DNA from: Jatrophihabitans cynanchi
GTDB taxonomy: Bacteria > Actinomycetota > Actinomycetes > Mycobacteriales > Jatrophihabitantaceae
Length of the DNA: 64,000 bases
Assembly (NCBI RefSeq): GCF_027247405.1
Contig: NZ_CP097463.1
Coordinates: 2,666,001-2,730,000 of the forward strand
Direction: 5' to 3'
Made by a program: the position numbers and the translations under genes. Below the pieces are notes generated by a model that had not been told where the DNA came from, made no database searches, and was given only the letters and a program-made list of their open reading frames with translations. Shown in pieces: positions 19,623-28,196 of the stretch. Each line of letters begins with the position of its first letter. Positions within the stretch are counted from its first letter, which is position 1.

Positions 19623-21608
19623 GTGAGTACCCCCGAGCCCATCTGGACACCCGACACCTCGGTCGCGGCGGACAGCGCCGTCGAACGCTTCCGGGCCTTC
19701 GTGAACGACCGGCACCACCTCGCGCTCGCCGACTACCCCGAACTGCACCGCTGGTCGGTCGAGCAGCTGGAGCAGTTCTGGTCGGCTGTCTGGGACTTCT
19801 TCGGCGTGCGGTCGGATGCGCCGCCGACCGTCGCGATCGGCGAGATCACCATGCCGGGCGCGGACTGGTTCCCCGGCACGCGGCTCAACTACGTGGCACA
19901 GATCCTGCGGCATCCCCGCACGGCCGAACCCGCGATCATCGACATCGCCGAGGACGGCACCGAGTCGGCGGTGAGCTGGACCGAACTGCACCGACGGGTG
20001 GGCGCGCTCGCGGCGACGCTGCGCGAGTTAGGGGTCGGTGTCGGTGACCGCGTCGTCGGCTACCTGCCGAACACGTCGGCCGCGATCGTCGGCCTGCTCG
20101 CCACCGCCTCGCTCGGCGCGATCTGGTCCGTCTGCGGCCAGGACTACGCGGCCAAGGGTGCCGCCGACCGGTTCGCCCAGCTCGAACCGTCCGTGCTGTT
20201 CACCGCGGACGGCTACCAGCACAACGGCACCCGCCACGACCGGCGGGCCGAGGCGCGCGACCTCGTCGGCCGGCTGGCGACGCTAACCGCCGTGATCACG
20301 GTCGACAACCTCGGGCTCGGCCCGCTCGACGCGGGCGCGCTCCGCGTGCTCGACTATGTGGCCGCGACGTCCGGTGATGCCGCCGTCGAACCGGAACCGG
20401 TGCCGTTCGACCATCCACTGTGGGTGCTGTTCACGTCGGGGACGACAGGCGCACCGAAGGGCATCGTGCACGGGCACGGCGGCGTGCTGCTCGAGCACCT
20501 GGTCATGCTCGCGCTGCAGTGCGACCTGTCCGAGCGGGACGTCTTCTTCTGGTACACCACGACCAACTGGATGATGTGGAACATGGTCGTGTCCGGCCTG
20601 CTCGTGGGCGCGACGGTCGTCGCCTACGACGGCAGCCCGCTCGCGCCGGACGCCGACCGGCTGTGGCGCGTAGTCGAACGACATCGGGTGAGCGTGTTCG
20701 GCACCAGCCCGGGTCATCTGCTCGCCTGCGAGAAGGCCGGATTGCACCCGGCCGCCGAGCACGCGCTGTCCGCGCTGCGGCTGCTCGGCTGCACCGGGGC
20801 CGCGCTGCCGGTGTCGGCGTACCACTGGGTGCACGAGCAGGTCGGTGCGCGGGTGCAGCTCGGCTCCACGTCCGGCGGCACCGACCTGGTCGCCGGGTTC
20901 GTCGGCTCCGCGCCCACCGTGCCGGTGTGGCCGGGGGAGATCTCGGCGATCAACCTCGGGGTCGCACTCCAGGCGTGGGACGCCGACGGGCGCCCGGTGG
21001 TCGGAGAGGTCGGCGAACTCGTGGTCACCAAGCCGATCCCGTCGATGCCGCTGTACTTCTGGAACGACCCGGGCGGAGCGCGCTACCACGACGCGTACTT
21101 CGCCACCTACCCCGGCGTGTGGCGGCACGGCGACTGGATCACGGTCACCGAGCGCGGCAGCGTGATCGTGCACGGCCGCTCGGACGCGACGCTGAACCGC
21201 AACGGGGTGCGGCTCGGCAGCGCGGACATCTACGACGCGGTCGAGCAGATCCCGCAGATCGCCGAAGCGCTGGTGCTCGGCGTCGAGGAGGGCGACGGCG
21301 GCTACTGGATGCCGCTGTTCGTCGTGCTGGCGCCCGGCGCGGAACTGGACGACGCGCTGCGCGAGCGGATCAGGACCGCGATCCGCACCAATGCCTCGCC
21401 GCGGCACGTGCCGGACGAGGTGATCGCGGTGCGGGCGATCCCGCACACCCGCACCGGCAAGAAGATCGAGGTGCCGGTGAAGCGGCTGCTGCAAGGCGCG
21501 ACCGCGGATCAGGCGCTCAGCCTGGCCGCCGTCGACGACCCGTCACTGATCGAGCTGTTCGCCGGGATCGGCCGCGCACACCGCGCACACCGCGCCCAGC
21601 CCGGCTGA
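19623..21608 (+). CDS. aacS: Acetoacetate--CoA ligase (acetoacetyl-CoA synthetase)
   Basis: A 661-residue ANL-superfamily ligase, activating acetoacetate with ATP and CoA. P-loop FTSGTTGAPKGIVHGHGG (about 271-288), an aromatic/Trp-rich FWYTTTNWMMWNMVVSG segment (about 310-326) typical of acetoacetyl-CoA synthetases, QLGSTSGGTDLVAGF (about 415-429), and the catalytic lysine near the end in RTGKKIEVPVKRLL. GTG at 19623 lies 7 bases after TAGATT (19610-19615), a clean leaderless promoter. The next gene, HMG-CoA lyase, produces acetoacetate, so the two form a leucine/ketone-body catabolic unit. The C-terminus has an Ala-His-Arg tandem repeat. Confidence 0.95.
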   Translation: MSTPEPIWTPDTSVAADSAVERFRAFVNDRHHLALADYPELHRWSVEQLEQFWSAVWDFFGVRSDAPPTVAIGEITMPGADWFPGTRLNYVAQILRHPRTAEPAIIDIAEDGTESAVSWTELHRRVGALAATLRELGVGVGDRVVGYLPNTSAAIVGLLATASLGAIWSVCGQDYAAKGAADRFAQLEPSVLFTADGYQHNGTRHDRRAEARDLVGRLATLTAVITVDNLGLGPLDAGALRVLDYVAATSGDAAVEPEPVPFDHPLWVLFTSGTTGAPKGIVHGHGGVLLEHLVMLALQCDLSERDVFFWYTTTNWMMWNMVVSGLLVGATVVAYDGSPLAPDADRLWRVVERHRVSVFGTSPGHLLACEKAGLHPAAEHALSALRLLGCTGAALPVSAYHWVHEQVGARVQLGSTSGGTDLVAGFVGSAPTVPVWPGEISAINLGVALQAWDADGRPVVGEVGELVVTKPIPSMPLYFWNDPGGARYHDAYFATYPGVWRHGDWITVTERGSVIVHGRSDATLNRNGVRLGSADIYDAVEQIPQIAEALVLGVEEGDGGYWMPLFVVLAPGAELDDALRERIRTAIRTNASPRHVPDEVIAVRAIPHTRTGKKIEVPVKRLLQGATADQALSLAAVDDPSLIELFAGIGRAHRAHRAQPG

Positions 21609-21693
21609 GCCGACCGCTGAGCCGACCGGGACGCCGGCCGCGCGGTGGCGCGGTGGCGCAAGATGGAACCTTCGCGAGCGAGAGGGGACGTCG

Positions 21694-22620
21694 ATGAACG
21701 GACCGGTGCCGGTCAGCCTGCCTGGTCTGCCGGAGCGCGTGGACATCTACGAGGTGGGTGCCCGCGACGGGTTGCAGAACGAGGCGACCAGCGTGCCGGC
21801 CACGGTCAAGGCAGAGTTCATCGAGCGGCTCGCCGACGCCGGTCTCACCACCATCGAGGCGACCAGCTTCGTGCACCCGAAGTGGGTGCCGCAGCTCGCC
21901 GACGCCGAGGAACTGCTCGGCTCGCTGCCGCGGCGCGACGGCGTTCGCTACCCGGTGCTGGTGCCGAACGAACGCGGCCTCGACCGGGCGCTCGCCATGG
22001 GGCTGCGTGAGATCGCGATCTTCGCCAGCGCGACCGAGACGTTCGCGCAGCGCAACCTCAACCGCACGCTGGAGAGCCAGTTCGAGATGTTCGAGCCGGT
22101 CATGCGCCGTGCGCTGGACGCCGGCATGACGGTGCGCGGCTACGTCTCGATGTGCTTCGGCGACCCGTGGGAGGGTGCCGTGCCGATCGAGCAGGTCGTA
22201 CGGGTCGGCACCCGGCTGCTCGAGCTCGGCTGCGCGCAGCTGTCCCTGGGCGACACGATCGGGGTGGCGACCGCCGGGCAGGTGCGCGCGCTGCTGGGCG
22301 CGTTCACTGCGGCCGGGACGGACATCGGCAGCCTCGCCGTGCACTTTCACGACACCTACGGCCAGGCCCTGGCGAACACCCTGGCCGCGCTGCAGGCGGG
22401 CGTGACGACCGTCGATGCGTCCGCCGGCGGGCTCGGTGGCTGCCCGTACGCCAAGAACGCCACCGGCAACCTGGCGACCGAGAACCTGGTATGGATGCTG
22501 GACGGCCTGGGCGTGCAGACCGGGGTCGACCTGGGCCGGCTGGTCGAGACGAGCGTGTGGATGGCCGGGCACCTGGGCCGTCCCAGCCCGTCCGGCGTGG
22601 TGCGGGCGCTGACGTCCTGA
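21694..22620 (+). CDS. mvaB: Hydroxymethylglutaryl-CoA lyase
   Basis: A 308-residue TIM-barrel enzyme of the DRE-TIM family, splitting HMG-CoA into acetyl-CoA and acetoacetate, the last step of leucine degradation. Strand 1 carries VGARDGLQNE (catalytic Arg and metal Asp), the middle has SLGDTIGVA, metal-binding histidines lie in VHFHDTYGQALANT, and the catalytic cysteine in GGLGGCPYAKNATGN. The start ATG at 21694 follows GAGAGGGGACGTCG. The substrate-product link with the preceding acetoacetyl-CoA synthetase is direct: acetoacetate made here is reactivated there. Confidence 0.95.
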   Translation: MNGPVPVSLPGLPERVDIYEVGARDGLQNEATSVPATVKAEFIERLADAGLTTIEATSFVHPKWVPQLADAEELLGSLPRRDGVRYPVLVPNERGLDRALAMGLREIAIFASATETFAQRNLNRTLESQFEMFEPVMRRALDAGMTVRGYVSMCFGDPWEGAVPIEQVVRVGTRLLELGCAQLSLGDTIGVATAGQVRALLGAFTAAGTDIGSLAVHFHDTYGQALANTLAALQAGVTTVDASAGGLGGCPYAKNATGNLATENLVWMLDGLGVQTGVDLGRLVETSVWMAGHLGRPSPSGVVRALTS

Positions 22621-22730
22621 CGCCGTCGGTATCGCCGGGGGCTCGGGTTGGTCCTGGCGCATAGCGGCTTCGTGTCACTGAAGCCTCAGCCCGTGAGCCA
22701 CTGGCGCTCGCACTCGCTATGGTGCCGACC

Positions 22731-23446
22731 ATGGCAGCGATTCGGGCCGTGCTCCTCGACTGGCGCGGCACGCTCGTCGTCGCACCGACATACCGCGGTC
22801 TCATCCGGTCGGCTCTTGGGCGAATAGGACGAGACGTGTCAGACGAAGCTGTCGATAAGGTGATGGCCAAGCTGCGCCGGGTCGACCGGGCTGCGGTCGA
22901 AGACTCGGCAACCGACGCCGACGCAGACCGACACCGCGCAGCCTATGAAGAATGGTTCGCTGCAAGCCGATCGATGCTGACCTGGCGCAGTCGTTGTACG
23001 CCACCGAGTCCGATCCTGACGGTAACGCGTACGCGGACGACGTCGAGCTCCTGCTCACGACACTGCACAGGGCCGGCATTCGAGTCGCGATCGTGAGCGA
23101 CATCCACTTCGACATCAGGCCAAGCTTCGCTGCACGGGGCTGGATCGACCTTGTGGACGCATGGGTCTTGTCGTTCGAAGTCGGCGCAGCGAAGCCGGAC
23201 CCGACCGTCTTTGCCGCTGCTCTCAGCGCCCTCGACGTCGATGCTTCGGTGACCCTGATGGTCGGCGATCGCGCTGGTTTCGACGGCGCGGCGGAGCAAT
23301 TGGGGATCACGACACTTCTCCTTCCACCGCTGCGTGAGCCGGGCGACTGCCGACTCCATCGTGTGCTCGATCTCGCGATCCCAGGCTGGCGACGCTCGCC
23401 TGCGAACCGCACTGACGACTCGCCTCTCCGGCCCGCGAAACTCTAG
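22731..23446 (+). pseudogene. HAD-superfamily hydrolase split by a frameshift
   Basis: Two overlapping frames together encode one HAD phosphatase. The first (ATG at 22731) has motif I, LLDWRGTL, and runs into nonsense after about 22950; the second frame holds motif II (IVSDIHFD), motif III (AAKPDPTVF) and motif IV (MVGDRAGFDGAA) and ends at 23446. The span 22731-23446 is 716 bases, one short of a multiple of three, so a single-base deletion between about 22949 and 22975 explains it. TATGGT 7 bases before the ATG is a good leaderless promoter. Base composition is visibly less GC-rich than its neighbours, so transfer is likely. A sequencing error is the main alternative. Confidence 0.75.
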
Positions 23447-23453
23447 GACTGTC

Positions 23454-23472
23454 TTACGAATTGTGTTACGTT
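23454..23472 (+). promoter_or_regulatory. mazE promoter with direct-repeat operator candidate
   Basis: Two half-sites TTACGAA (23454-23460) and TTACGTT (23466-23472) lie 12 bp apart, and the second contains the -10 hexamer TACGTT (23467-23472), 6 bases before the ATG at 23479. Toxin-antitoxin operons are autorepressed by a ribbon-helix-helix antitoxin, so this is the natural operator position. Confidence 0.5.
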
Positions 23473-23478
23473 CGAGCT

Positions 23479-23712
23479 ATGGCGCAGACGATCACCTTCC
23501 GGACCGATGCGGACGCCGAGCGGGCTCTTGCTGTACTCACTGCCGACGGCACGGCGGTATCGGCGGCGGTGCGGTCGGCGCTCATCGACGCGGCCCGTGC
23601 CCGCGCTCAGCACAGCGTGCGCGCGGAGGCCGAGGCCCTTGCCGCTGACCCGGAGGACCGGGCTGAAGCAGCCCAGGTGCTGCGGGACATGGAGACGCTG
23701 CGTGCGTGGTGA
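23479..23712 (+). CDS. mazE: Antitoxin of a MazEF-type toxin-antitoxin pair
   Basis: A 77-residue acidic, Ala-rich protein from the ATG at 23479 (MAQTITFRTDADAE). The N-terminal beta-strand TITFRT followed by helix ADAERALAVL and SAAVRSALIDAARAR has the shape of a ribbon-helix-helix antitoxin of the kind paired with actinobacterial MazF. The C-terminal acidic helix (EAEALAADPEDRAEAAQVLRDMETL) would wrap the toxin. The stop overlaps the toxin start by 11 bases. The call depends partly on the recognisable neighbour. Confidence 0.85.
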   Translation: MAQTITFRTDADAERALAVLTADGTAVSAAVRSALIDAARARAQHSVRAEAEALAADPEDRAEAAQVLRDMETLRAW

Positions 23713-24013
23713 CGTCCATCGGCTCAGGGCGCCACGAGCGAGCCGCGGCCACGAGCAATGTGGCCCGCGCTACGCCGTCGTCGTTCAGTCCGACGTCCTA
23801 CCGCTGTCGACACTGCTGGTCGCCCCGACCTCGACTTCGGCACGGGCCGCGAGCTTTCGCCCGGAAATAGTGCTCGAGGGAACGACCACCCGCGTGCTGG
23901 TCGAACAGAGCGCCGCCGTGGACCCCAGCCGCCTCGGAGAGCACGTCGGACAGCTCAGCTTCGACGAACTCAGACAGGTCGACGCTGCCCTGCGACTCGT
24001 CTTCGAGCTGTAG
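23702..24013 (+). CDS. mazF: MazF/PemK-family mRNA interferase toxin
   Basis: A 103-residue toxin from the GTG at 23702, preceded by GGAG at 23691-23694 inside the antitoxin. Family features: VRGDVHRL at the start, GPRYAVVVQSDVLPLSTLLVAPTS (catalytic Arg-containing strand and the PLSTL segment), then RVLVEQSAAVDPSRLGEHVGQL. MazF cleaves single-stranded RNA at short sequences, stalling growth. No residue of the active core seems lost, so the pair should be functional. It lies next to a frameshifted HAD gene in a patch that interrupts core genes. Confidence 0.92.
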   Translation: MRGDVHRLRAPRASRGHEQCGPRYAVVVQSDVLPLSTLLVAPTSTSARAASFRPEIVLEGTTTRVLVEQSAAVDPSRLGEHVGQLSFDELRQVDAALRLVFEL

Positions 24014-24044
24014 CGAGGGCGGCCGCGGGCCCGATACGTCCGTC

Positions 24045-24584
24045 TCAGACGAGCTGGCGGCGGTCCGACGGCGGGGGAGGCGTCACGTCGTCGCGGTCGT
24101 CCTGCCCGCCACCGCCCTCGCGGCACCACGGGCACCACGGCTGCAGCCGCCGGTGCGAGGAATAGGCGAGGATCAGGTAGATCATCGACGACTGCACGAT
24201 CGCCCAGCCGATCCGTCCGATCGTCCCGGTCAGGAAGTTCGACCCGATCAGCACGGCCAGGTACGGCACGAGGAAGGCGGGCTTGCCGCCGGAGTGCGCG
24301 AGCCAGAACCGCGTCTTGTAGTGGGCCGCCAGCTCCGACGGGTTGAGCGGCATCGCCGCCATGCACAGCTCGCACAGCCGCCGGTCGTGCTGGCGCATGA
24401 GCAGCCAGCTCATCAGCACGAACGCGAGCAGCGCGATCGGCATGGTGAGCGCCAGTGCGCTCTGCGGTGGGTAGAGCCCGAGCAGGATGACACCCAGGAT
24501 GGACGCCGACAGCAGCGCCGGGCTGTGGTGCCCGATCCGTCCGGCCAGTCGAGCACTCCACGGATGCGCGGCGTAATCCCCCAT
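24045..24584 (-). CDS. Membrane protein with two Cys-X2-Cys pairs, function unknown
   Basis: About 179 residues from the ATG at 24584, with GGAAGG just upstream on the minus strand. Two hydrophobic pairs are visible (LLSASILGVILLGL ... PIALLAFVLMSWLLM, and later AFLVPYLAVLIGSNFL ... AIVQSSMIYLILAYS). Between the pairs lies a loop with CELC, and after the last helix RRLQPWCPWCREGG gives CPWC on what should be the same side as CELC. Four cysteines of this type could bind zinc or serve as redox pairs. I do not recognise the family. Converges with mazF. Confidence 0.7.
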   Translation of the reverse strand: MGDYAAHPWSARLAGRIGHHSPALLSASILGVILLGLYPPQSALALTMPIALLAFVLMSWLLMRQHDRRLCELCMAAMPLNPSELAAHYKTRFWLAHSGGKPAFLVPYLAVLIGSNFLTGTIGRIGWAIVQSSMIYLILAYSSHRRLQPWCPWCREGGGGQDDRDDVTPPPPSDRRQLV

Positions 24585-24663
24585 GACCCGATCCTTCCCC
24601 CGAACCTCGATCATCACCCCGATCGAAGCGAAGCTCAACCTACACTTCTGCGCCCGGGATCTT

Positions 24664-24700
24664 GTTGCACCCGCGACGCGACAGGCGCGGCGGGCGCAAC
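24664..24700 (-). terminator. Hairpin terminator after the surface-anchored protein gene
   Basis: Arms 24664-24674 and 24690-24700 pair over 11 positions with one mismatch that is a G-U wobble in the minus-strand RNA. It lies 20 bases downstream of the stop of the minus-strand gene that ends at 24720. The loop itself is GC-rich and may pair internally. Confidence 0.6.
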
Positions 24701-24719
24701 GAGGTCGACGAGAGTGCGC

Positions 24720-26336
24720 TCACAGCACCCGGCGTCCGCGAATCCGCCAGCTCACCAGCCCGGCGCCGGCCAGGACCAGCCCGGCCAGCAGCAGGGCGAT
24801 CGGCGCAGCCGGCGTGCCGTGGGCGCCGAGCCCGGCCGGCACGGCGGTCGGCACAGCGGCCGGCCCTGCAGTCGCCGCGTCCACGCCGTGTGAGGGTGCC
24901 GCCGCCGGAGACGCCGCACTCGGTCCGGCGGCCGCGTTGGCCAGGGCGAGTGTCAGGATCCCGTCGCGCTCGGCGCCTGCGGCCACGGTGACTTCCAGCG
25001 CTCGCACGATCGTCTGGCCGGCCACCACCGCGGTGCCCTGCTTCGGCGTGGCCGCCAGGGGATCGGTGAACGCGGCGCCCTTGGGGCCGGCCGGGCCGTT
25101 CGGCTGCACGTTCACGCCAACGTCCAGTAGCCGGTCCAGCAACGTCGCGATCGGCGCGAGCGGGTTCGCGCCGGCTGCACCGGTGAGCGCGGCGGCAAGG
25201 CCGCTGGCGGTGTCCTCGAGTGTCTTCTTGCCGCCGATCAGCGTGTCCAGCAGCGTCTGCAGCGGCGCGGCCAGTGGGCCGAGCGCGTTCAGGGCACCCG
25301 AGCATTGCTGGTACTTCGCCACCATCGGGTCGACGAGCCCGTCGACCACGCCCTGGATGCCCTTGGCCAGCCCGTTCGGATCGGCCAGGTAGCCGAGCAG
25401 GTAGCCGAGCACGTCGGTGTTCGCAGGCAGCGCGTTCAAGTTCAGCCCGAGCACGTCCAGCAGCCGGGCCAGCGACACGGTGATCGTCGCCGTGGCCGGG
25501 TCGAGCACGACCGCGCCCTTCTCCAAGCTGATCCGGGACGGGACGGCGCCGGACGTCAGGTCGCACCCGGTCAGCGTGCCGGTCACCGCGCCGGCGGCGG
25601 TCGCGACCTGCCGCAGCACGGTCGTCGTGCTGCGCAGGACCCCGCCGAGCAACTGCCCCAACGCCGGCGAGCCGAGTTCCAGGTCGAGGCCGGCGATCTG
25701 GTAGGCGGTCGTGCCCGGCTTGCCATGGCCGGCCGGGGTCTGGGCGAGCGCGGACACCGCGCCGGTCGTCAGCGTGATGCCGCCGAGGGCGTCGGCGCTG
25801 CCGCCGCCGGGCAGCGCGACGGCGTTGCCGCCGAGGCCCGACGCGGTCAACTCGATCCGCGCGTCGGCAGGGTAGGCGGCGTTGTCGCCGCCGATCGACA
25901 CCCCGCCGGAGTTGCGCACCGCGCCGGCGGCGCCGTACGAGTAGCCGTCCTTCTTGGCGACGGCGACCTGGTTGACGGCACCCAGCCGGACCCCGAGCAG
26001 TTGCGGTAGCTGCACGGCGCCGGTCAGCGGCAGGCGCACCGAGTCCAGGACGGTGGCGTCGAGCGGGTTCTGCGCACTCGTCGACCCCGGGACGCGGGCC
26101 CGCGCGTACTCCAGCGCGGCGACCCGGTCCAGCGGCGCGCCGCCCAGCGTCGCGTCGAGGAAGTTGCCGACGGACTGCGCGTCGGGCGTCGCCGCGGTCG
26201 CGCCGGCGTCCGGCGCGGCGAGGGCGACGAGCGCCAGGGCCACCGTGACCGTGCCGGCGAGCGCCCGGAGCGAAGGCCTGCGAGGCGGTCGGACGGTGGG
26301 CACGGTGGGGACGGTGGGCTGGAACGTGGGGGACAT
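24720..26336 (-). CDS. Secreted, C-terminally anchored surface protein (choice-of-anchor G-like)
   Basis: A 538-residue exported protein. The start at 26336 is preceded by GAGAGG. A Pro/Thr N-region and a signal peptide (LAGTVTVALALVALAAPDAGATA, about 22-44) lead to a large extracellular domain beginning AQSVGNFLDATLGGAPLDRVAALEYARARVPGSTSAQNPLDATVL, which matches the opening I know from choice-of-anchor G proteins. The C-terminus has an Ala/Pro-rich spacer, then LLLAGLVLAGAGLVSW and the basic tail RIRGRRVL, a membrane anchor without a visible LPXTG. Expected on the cell surface; function unknown. Two Cys (TGCDL, QQCSG) may form a disulfide. Confidence 0.75.
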   Translation of the reverse strand: MSPTFQPTVPTVPTVRPPRRPSLRALAGTVTVALALVALAAPDAGATAATPDAQSVGNFLDATLGGAPLDRVAALEYARARVPGSTSAQNPLDATVLDSVRLPLTGAVQLPQLLGVRLGAVNQVAVAKKDGYSYGAAGAVRNSGGVSIGGDNAAYPADARIELTASGLGGNAVALPGGGSADALGGITLTTGAVSALAQTPAGHGKPGTTAYQIAGLDLELGSPALGQLLGGVLRSTTTVLRQVATAAGAVTGTLTGCDLTSGAVPSRISLEKGAVVLDPATATITVSLARLLDVLGLNLNALPANTDVLGYLLGYLADPNGLAKGIQGVVDGLVDPMVAKYQQCSGALNALGPLAAPLQTLLDTLIGGKKTLEDTASGLAAALTGAAGANPLAPIATLLDRLLDVGVNVQPNGPAGPKGAAFTDPLAATPKQGTAVVAGQTIVRALEVTVAAGAERDGILTLALANAAAGPSAASPAAAPSHGVDAATAGPAAVPTAVPAGLGAHGTPAAPIALLLAGLVLAGAGLVSWRIRGRRVL

Positions 26337-26474
26337 GCGGGGCCCTCTCGCTGGTGGAGTCGCCACGCAGCGAGGCGGCCGATGCCCGCTGCGTTAGCAC
26401 GCGCTTCACGCGTACCTAGATCACAACGAGCGGGTCCGCCGGGGGTTGCGCGCCGATCGACGCTGCCGCGACGG

Positions 26475-28184
26475 TCAGGCGCTGCGCGTCGTCGGCGCCC
26501 CCAGATCGAGGCGGCGCAGTGCCGCCGGGGCGCTCTGCGGGACGACCGGATGGTGCGGCGCCACCGGCTCCAGCCGGGTGTACCGGCTGCCGAGCGGCGG
26601 CCGCCGGTCGGCCTCGCCCTTGTTCGGCCACAGCGCCATCGCCCGCTCGGCCTGGGCGGTGATCGACAGCGACGGGTTGACGCCGAGGTTCGCGGTCAGC
26701 GCCGAGCCGTCGACGACGTGCAGGCCGGGGTAGCCGTAGAGCCGCTGGTACGGGTCGATGACACCGCTCTGCGGCGAGTCGCCGATCGCGCAGCCGCCGA
26801 TGAAGTGCGCCGTCATCGGGATGTTCATCAGATCACCCCACGTGCCACCGGCCATGCCGCCGACGCTCTCGGCGAGCTGCGCCGCGGCCCGGTTGGCCGC
26901 GGGGATCCAGGTCGGGTTGGGCTCGCCCACGCCCTGCCGGCTGCTGAGCCGGCCTGACTTCTTGCGGAACACGGTGATCGAGTTGTTCAGCGACTGCATC
27001 ACCAGCAAGATGATCACCCGCTCGGACCACTTGCGCGGCACGAGCATGCGCAGCTGCGCCGGCCGTCGCAACAGGGCGAGTGCCAGCTGGGTCCAGCGTT
27101 CGCGGCGGGTGCCGCCGTCGGTCATCACCGTGTTCAGCAGGCCCATCGCGTTGCTGCCCTTGCCGTAGCGCACCGGCTCGATGTGCGTCGCCTCGTCCGG
27201 GTGCCACGACGAGGTGATCGCCACGCCCTGGGTGTAGTCGTGCGCGGGCTTGGCCATCCGCACGCCCAGCAGGGACTCGGAGTTGGTGCGCGAGAGCTCG
27301 CCCAGGCGCGGCGAGATGTCCGGCAAGGTGGTGGCGCGCAGTTCGTGCAGCAGCTTCTGGGTGTTGTAGGTTCCGGCGCTGAACACCACCTGGTCCGCGG
27401 TGAAGGTCTGCCTGGTCCGTCCGGCCAGCCACGCGCCGGTGCGGACCGCGGTGACGGCGTAGCCGCCGTGTTCGCCGCGCAGCGGGCGCACACCGGTCAC
27501 GGTCGTCAGCGGATGCACGACCGCGCCGGCGTGTTCGGCCAGCGCCAGGTAGTTCGTGGTCAGGGTGTTCTTCGCGCCGTGCCGGCAGCCGGTCATGCAC
27601 TCGCCACACTGGATGCACCCGGTGCGTTCCGGGCCGACGCCGCCGAAGAACGGATCGGGCACCGTCGTGCCGGGCTCCTGCGCTCCGTCGCGACCGAAGA
27701 ACACGCCGACGGGCGTGCGGTGGAACGTCTCGCCCTTGCCGAACTGGTCGGCCAGCCGCTGCATCTCGTGATCGCTCGGCGTCATCGTCGGGTTGGTGAC
27801 CACGCCCAGCATGCGCTTGGCCTGCTCGTAGTGGGGTGCCAGCTCGGCGCGCCAGTCGGTGATGTGCGCCCACTGCGGGTCGTCGTAGAACGGCTGCAGC
27901 GGCTCGTAGAGGGTGTTCGCGTAGTTCAGCGAGCCGCCGCCCACGCCGGCCCCGGCGAGGATCACGCAGTCCTTGAGCAGGTGGATGCGCTGCAGGCCGG
28001 TGCAGCCCAGCCGTGGTGCCCACAGGAACCGGCGCAGATGCCAGGAGTTCTTGGGCAGGGTCTCGGACGTGAACCGTTGCCCGGCTTCCAGGACGCCGAC
28101 CCGGTAGCCCTTCTCGGTGAGGCGCAACGCGGTGACGCTGCCGCCGAACCCGGAACCGATCACCAGCACGTCGTAGTCCGTCAT
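26475..28184 (-). CDS. choD: GMC-family flavin oxidoreductase, ChoD-type cholesterol oxidase
   Basis: A 569-residue GMC oxidoreductase with N-terminal FAD-binding motif VIGSGFGGSVTALRL (about 7-21) and LEAGQRF, AGAGVGGGSLNYANTLYEP (about 77-95) and a C-terminal HFIGGCAIGDSPQSGVIDPYQRLYGYPGLHVVDGSAL block. A CIQCGECMTGC cysteine cluster (about 190-200) is unusual for a GMC enzyme and resembles a metal-binding insert seen in the ChoD group. The closest group I can name is mycobacterial ChoD; family members oxidise sterols or other alcohols, and the substrate here is unproven. SD GAGGACGG precedes the ATG. A 23-bp palindrome (28197-28219) lies directly upstream. Confidence 0.85.
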   Translation of the reverse strand: MTDYDVLVIGSGFGGSVTALRLTEKGYRVGVLEAGQRFTSETLPKNSWHLRRFLWAPRLGCTGLQRIHLLKDCVILAGAGVGGGSLNYANTLYEPLQPFYDDPQWAHITDWRAELAPHYEQAKRMLGVVTNPTMTPSDHEMQRLADQFGKGETFHRTPVGVFFGRDGAQEPGTTVPDPFFGGVGPERTGCIQCGECMTGCRHGAKNTLTTNYLALAEHAGAVVHPLTTVTGVRPLRGEHGGYAVTAVRTGAWLAGRTRQTFTADQVVFSAGTYNTQKLLHELRATTLPDISPRLGELSRTNSESLLGVRMAKPAHDYTQGVAITSSWHPDEATHIEPVRYGKGSNAMGLLNTVMTDGGTRRERWTQLALALLRRPAQLRMLVPRKWSERVIILLVMQSLNNSITVFRKKSGRLSSRQGVGEPNPTWIPAANRAAAQLAESVGGMAGGTWGDLMNIPMTAHFIGGCAIGDSPQSGVIDPYQRLYGYPGLHVVDGSALTANLGVNPSLSITAQAERAMALWPNKGEADRRPPLGSRYTRLEPVAPHHPVVPQSAPAALRRLDLGAPTTRSA

Positions 28185-28196
28185 CGGCCGTCCTCA

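Noticed and set aside
21580-21640. Short tandem repeats at the end of aacS (cgcgcacac and ctgagccgacc)
   Set aside because: Two to three copies at a gene end; likely slippage with no further structure.
22731-23446. Two separate small HAD proteins rather than one broken gene
   Set aside because: The catalytic motifs I and II-IV are split between them; neither half alone would be an enzyme, and the length misses a multiple of three by one base.
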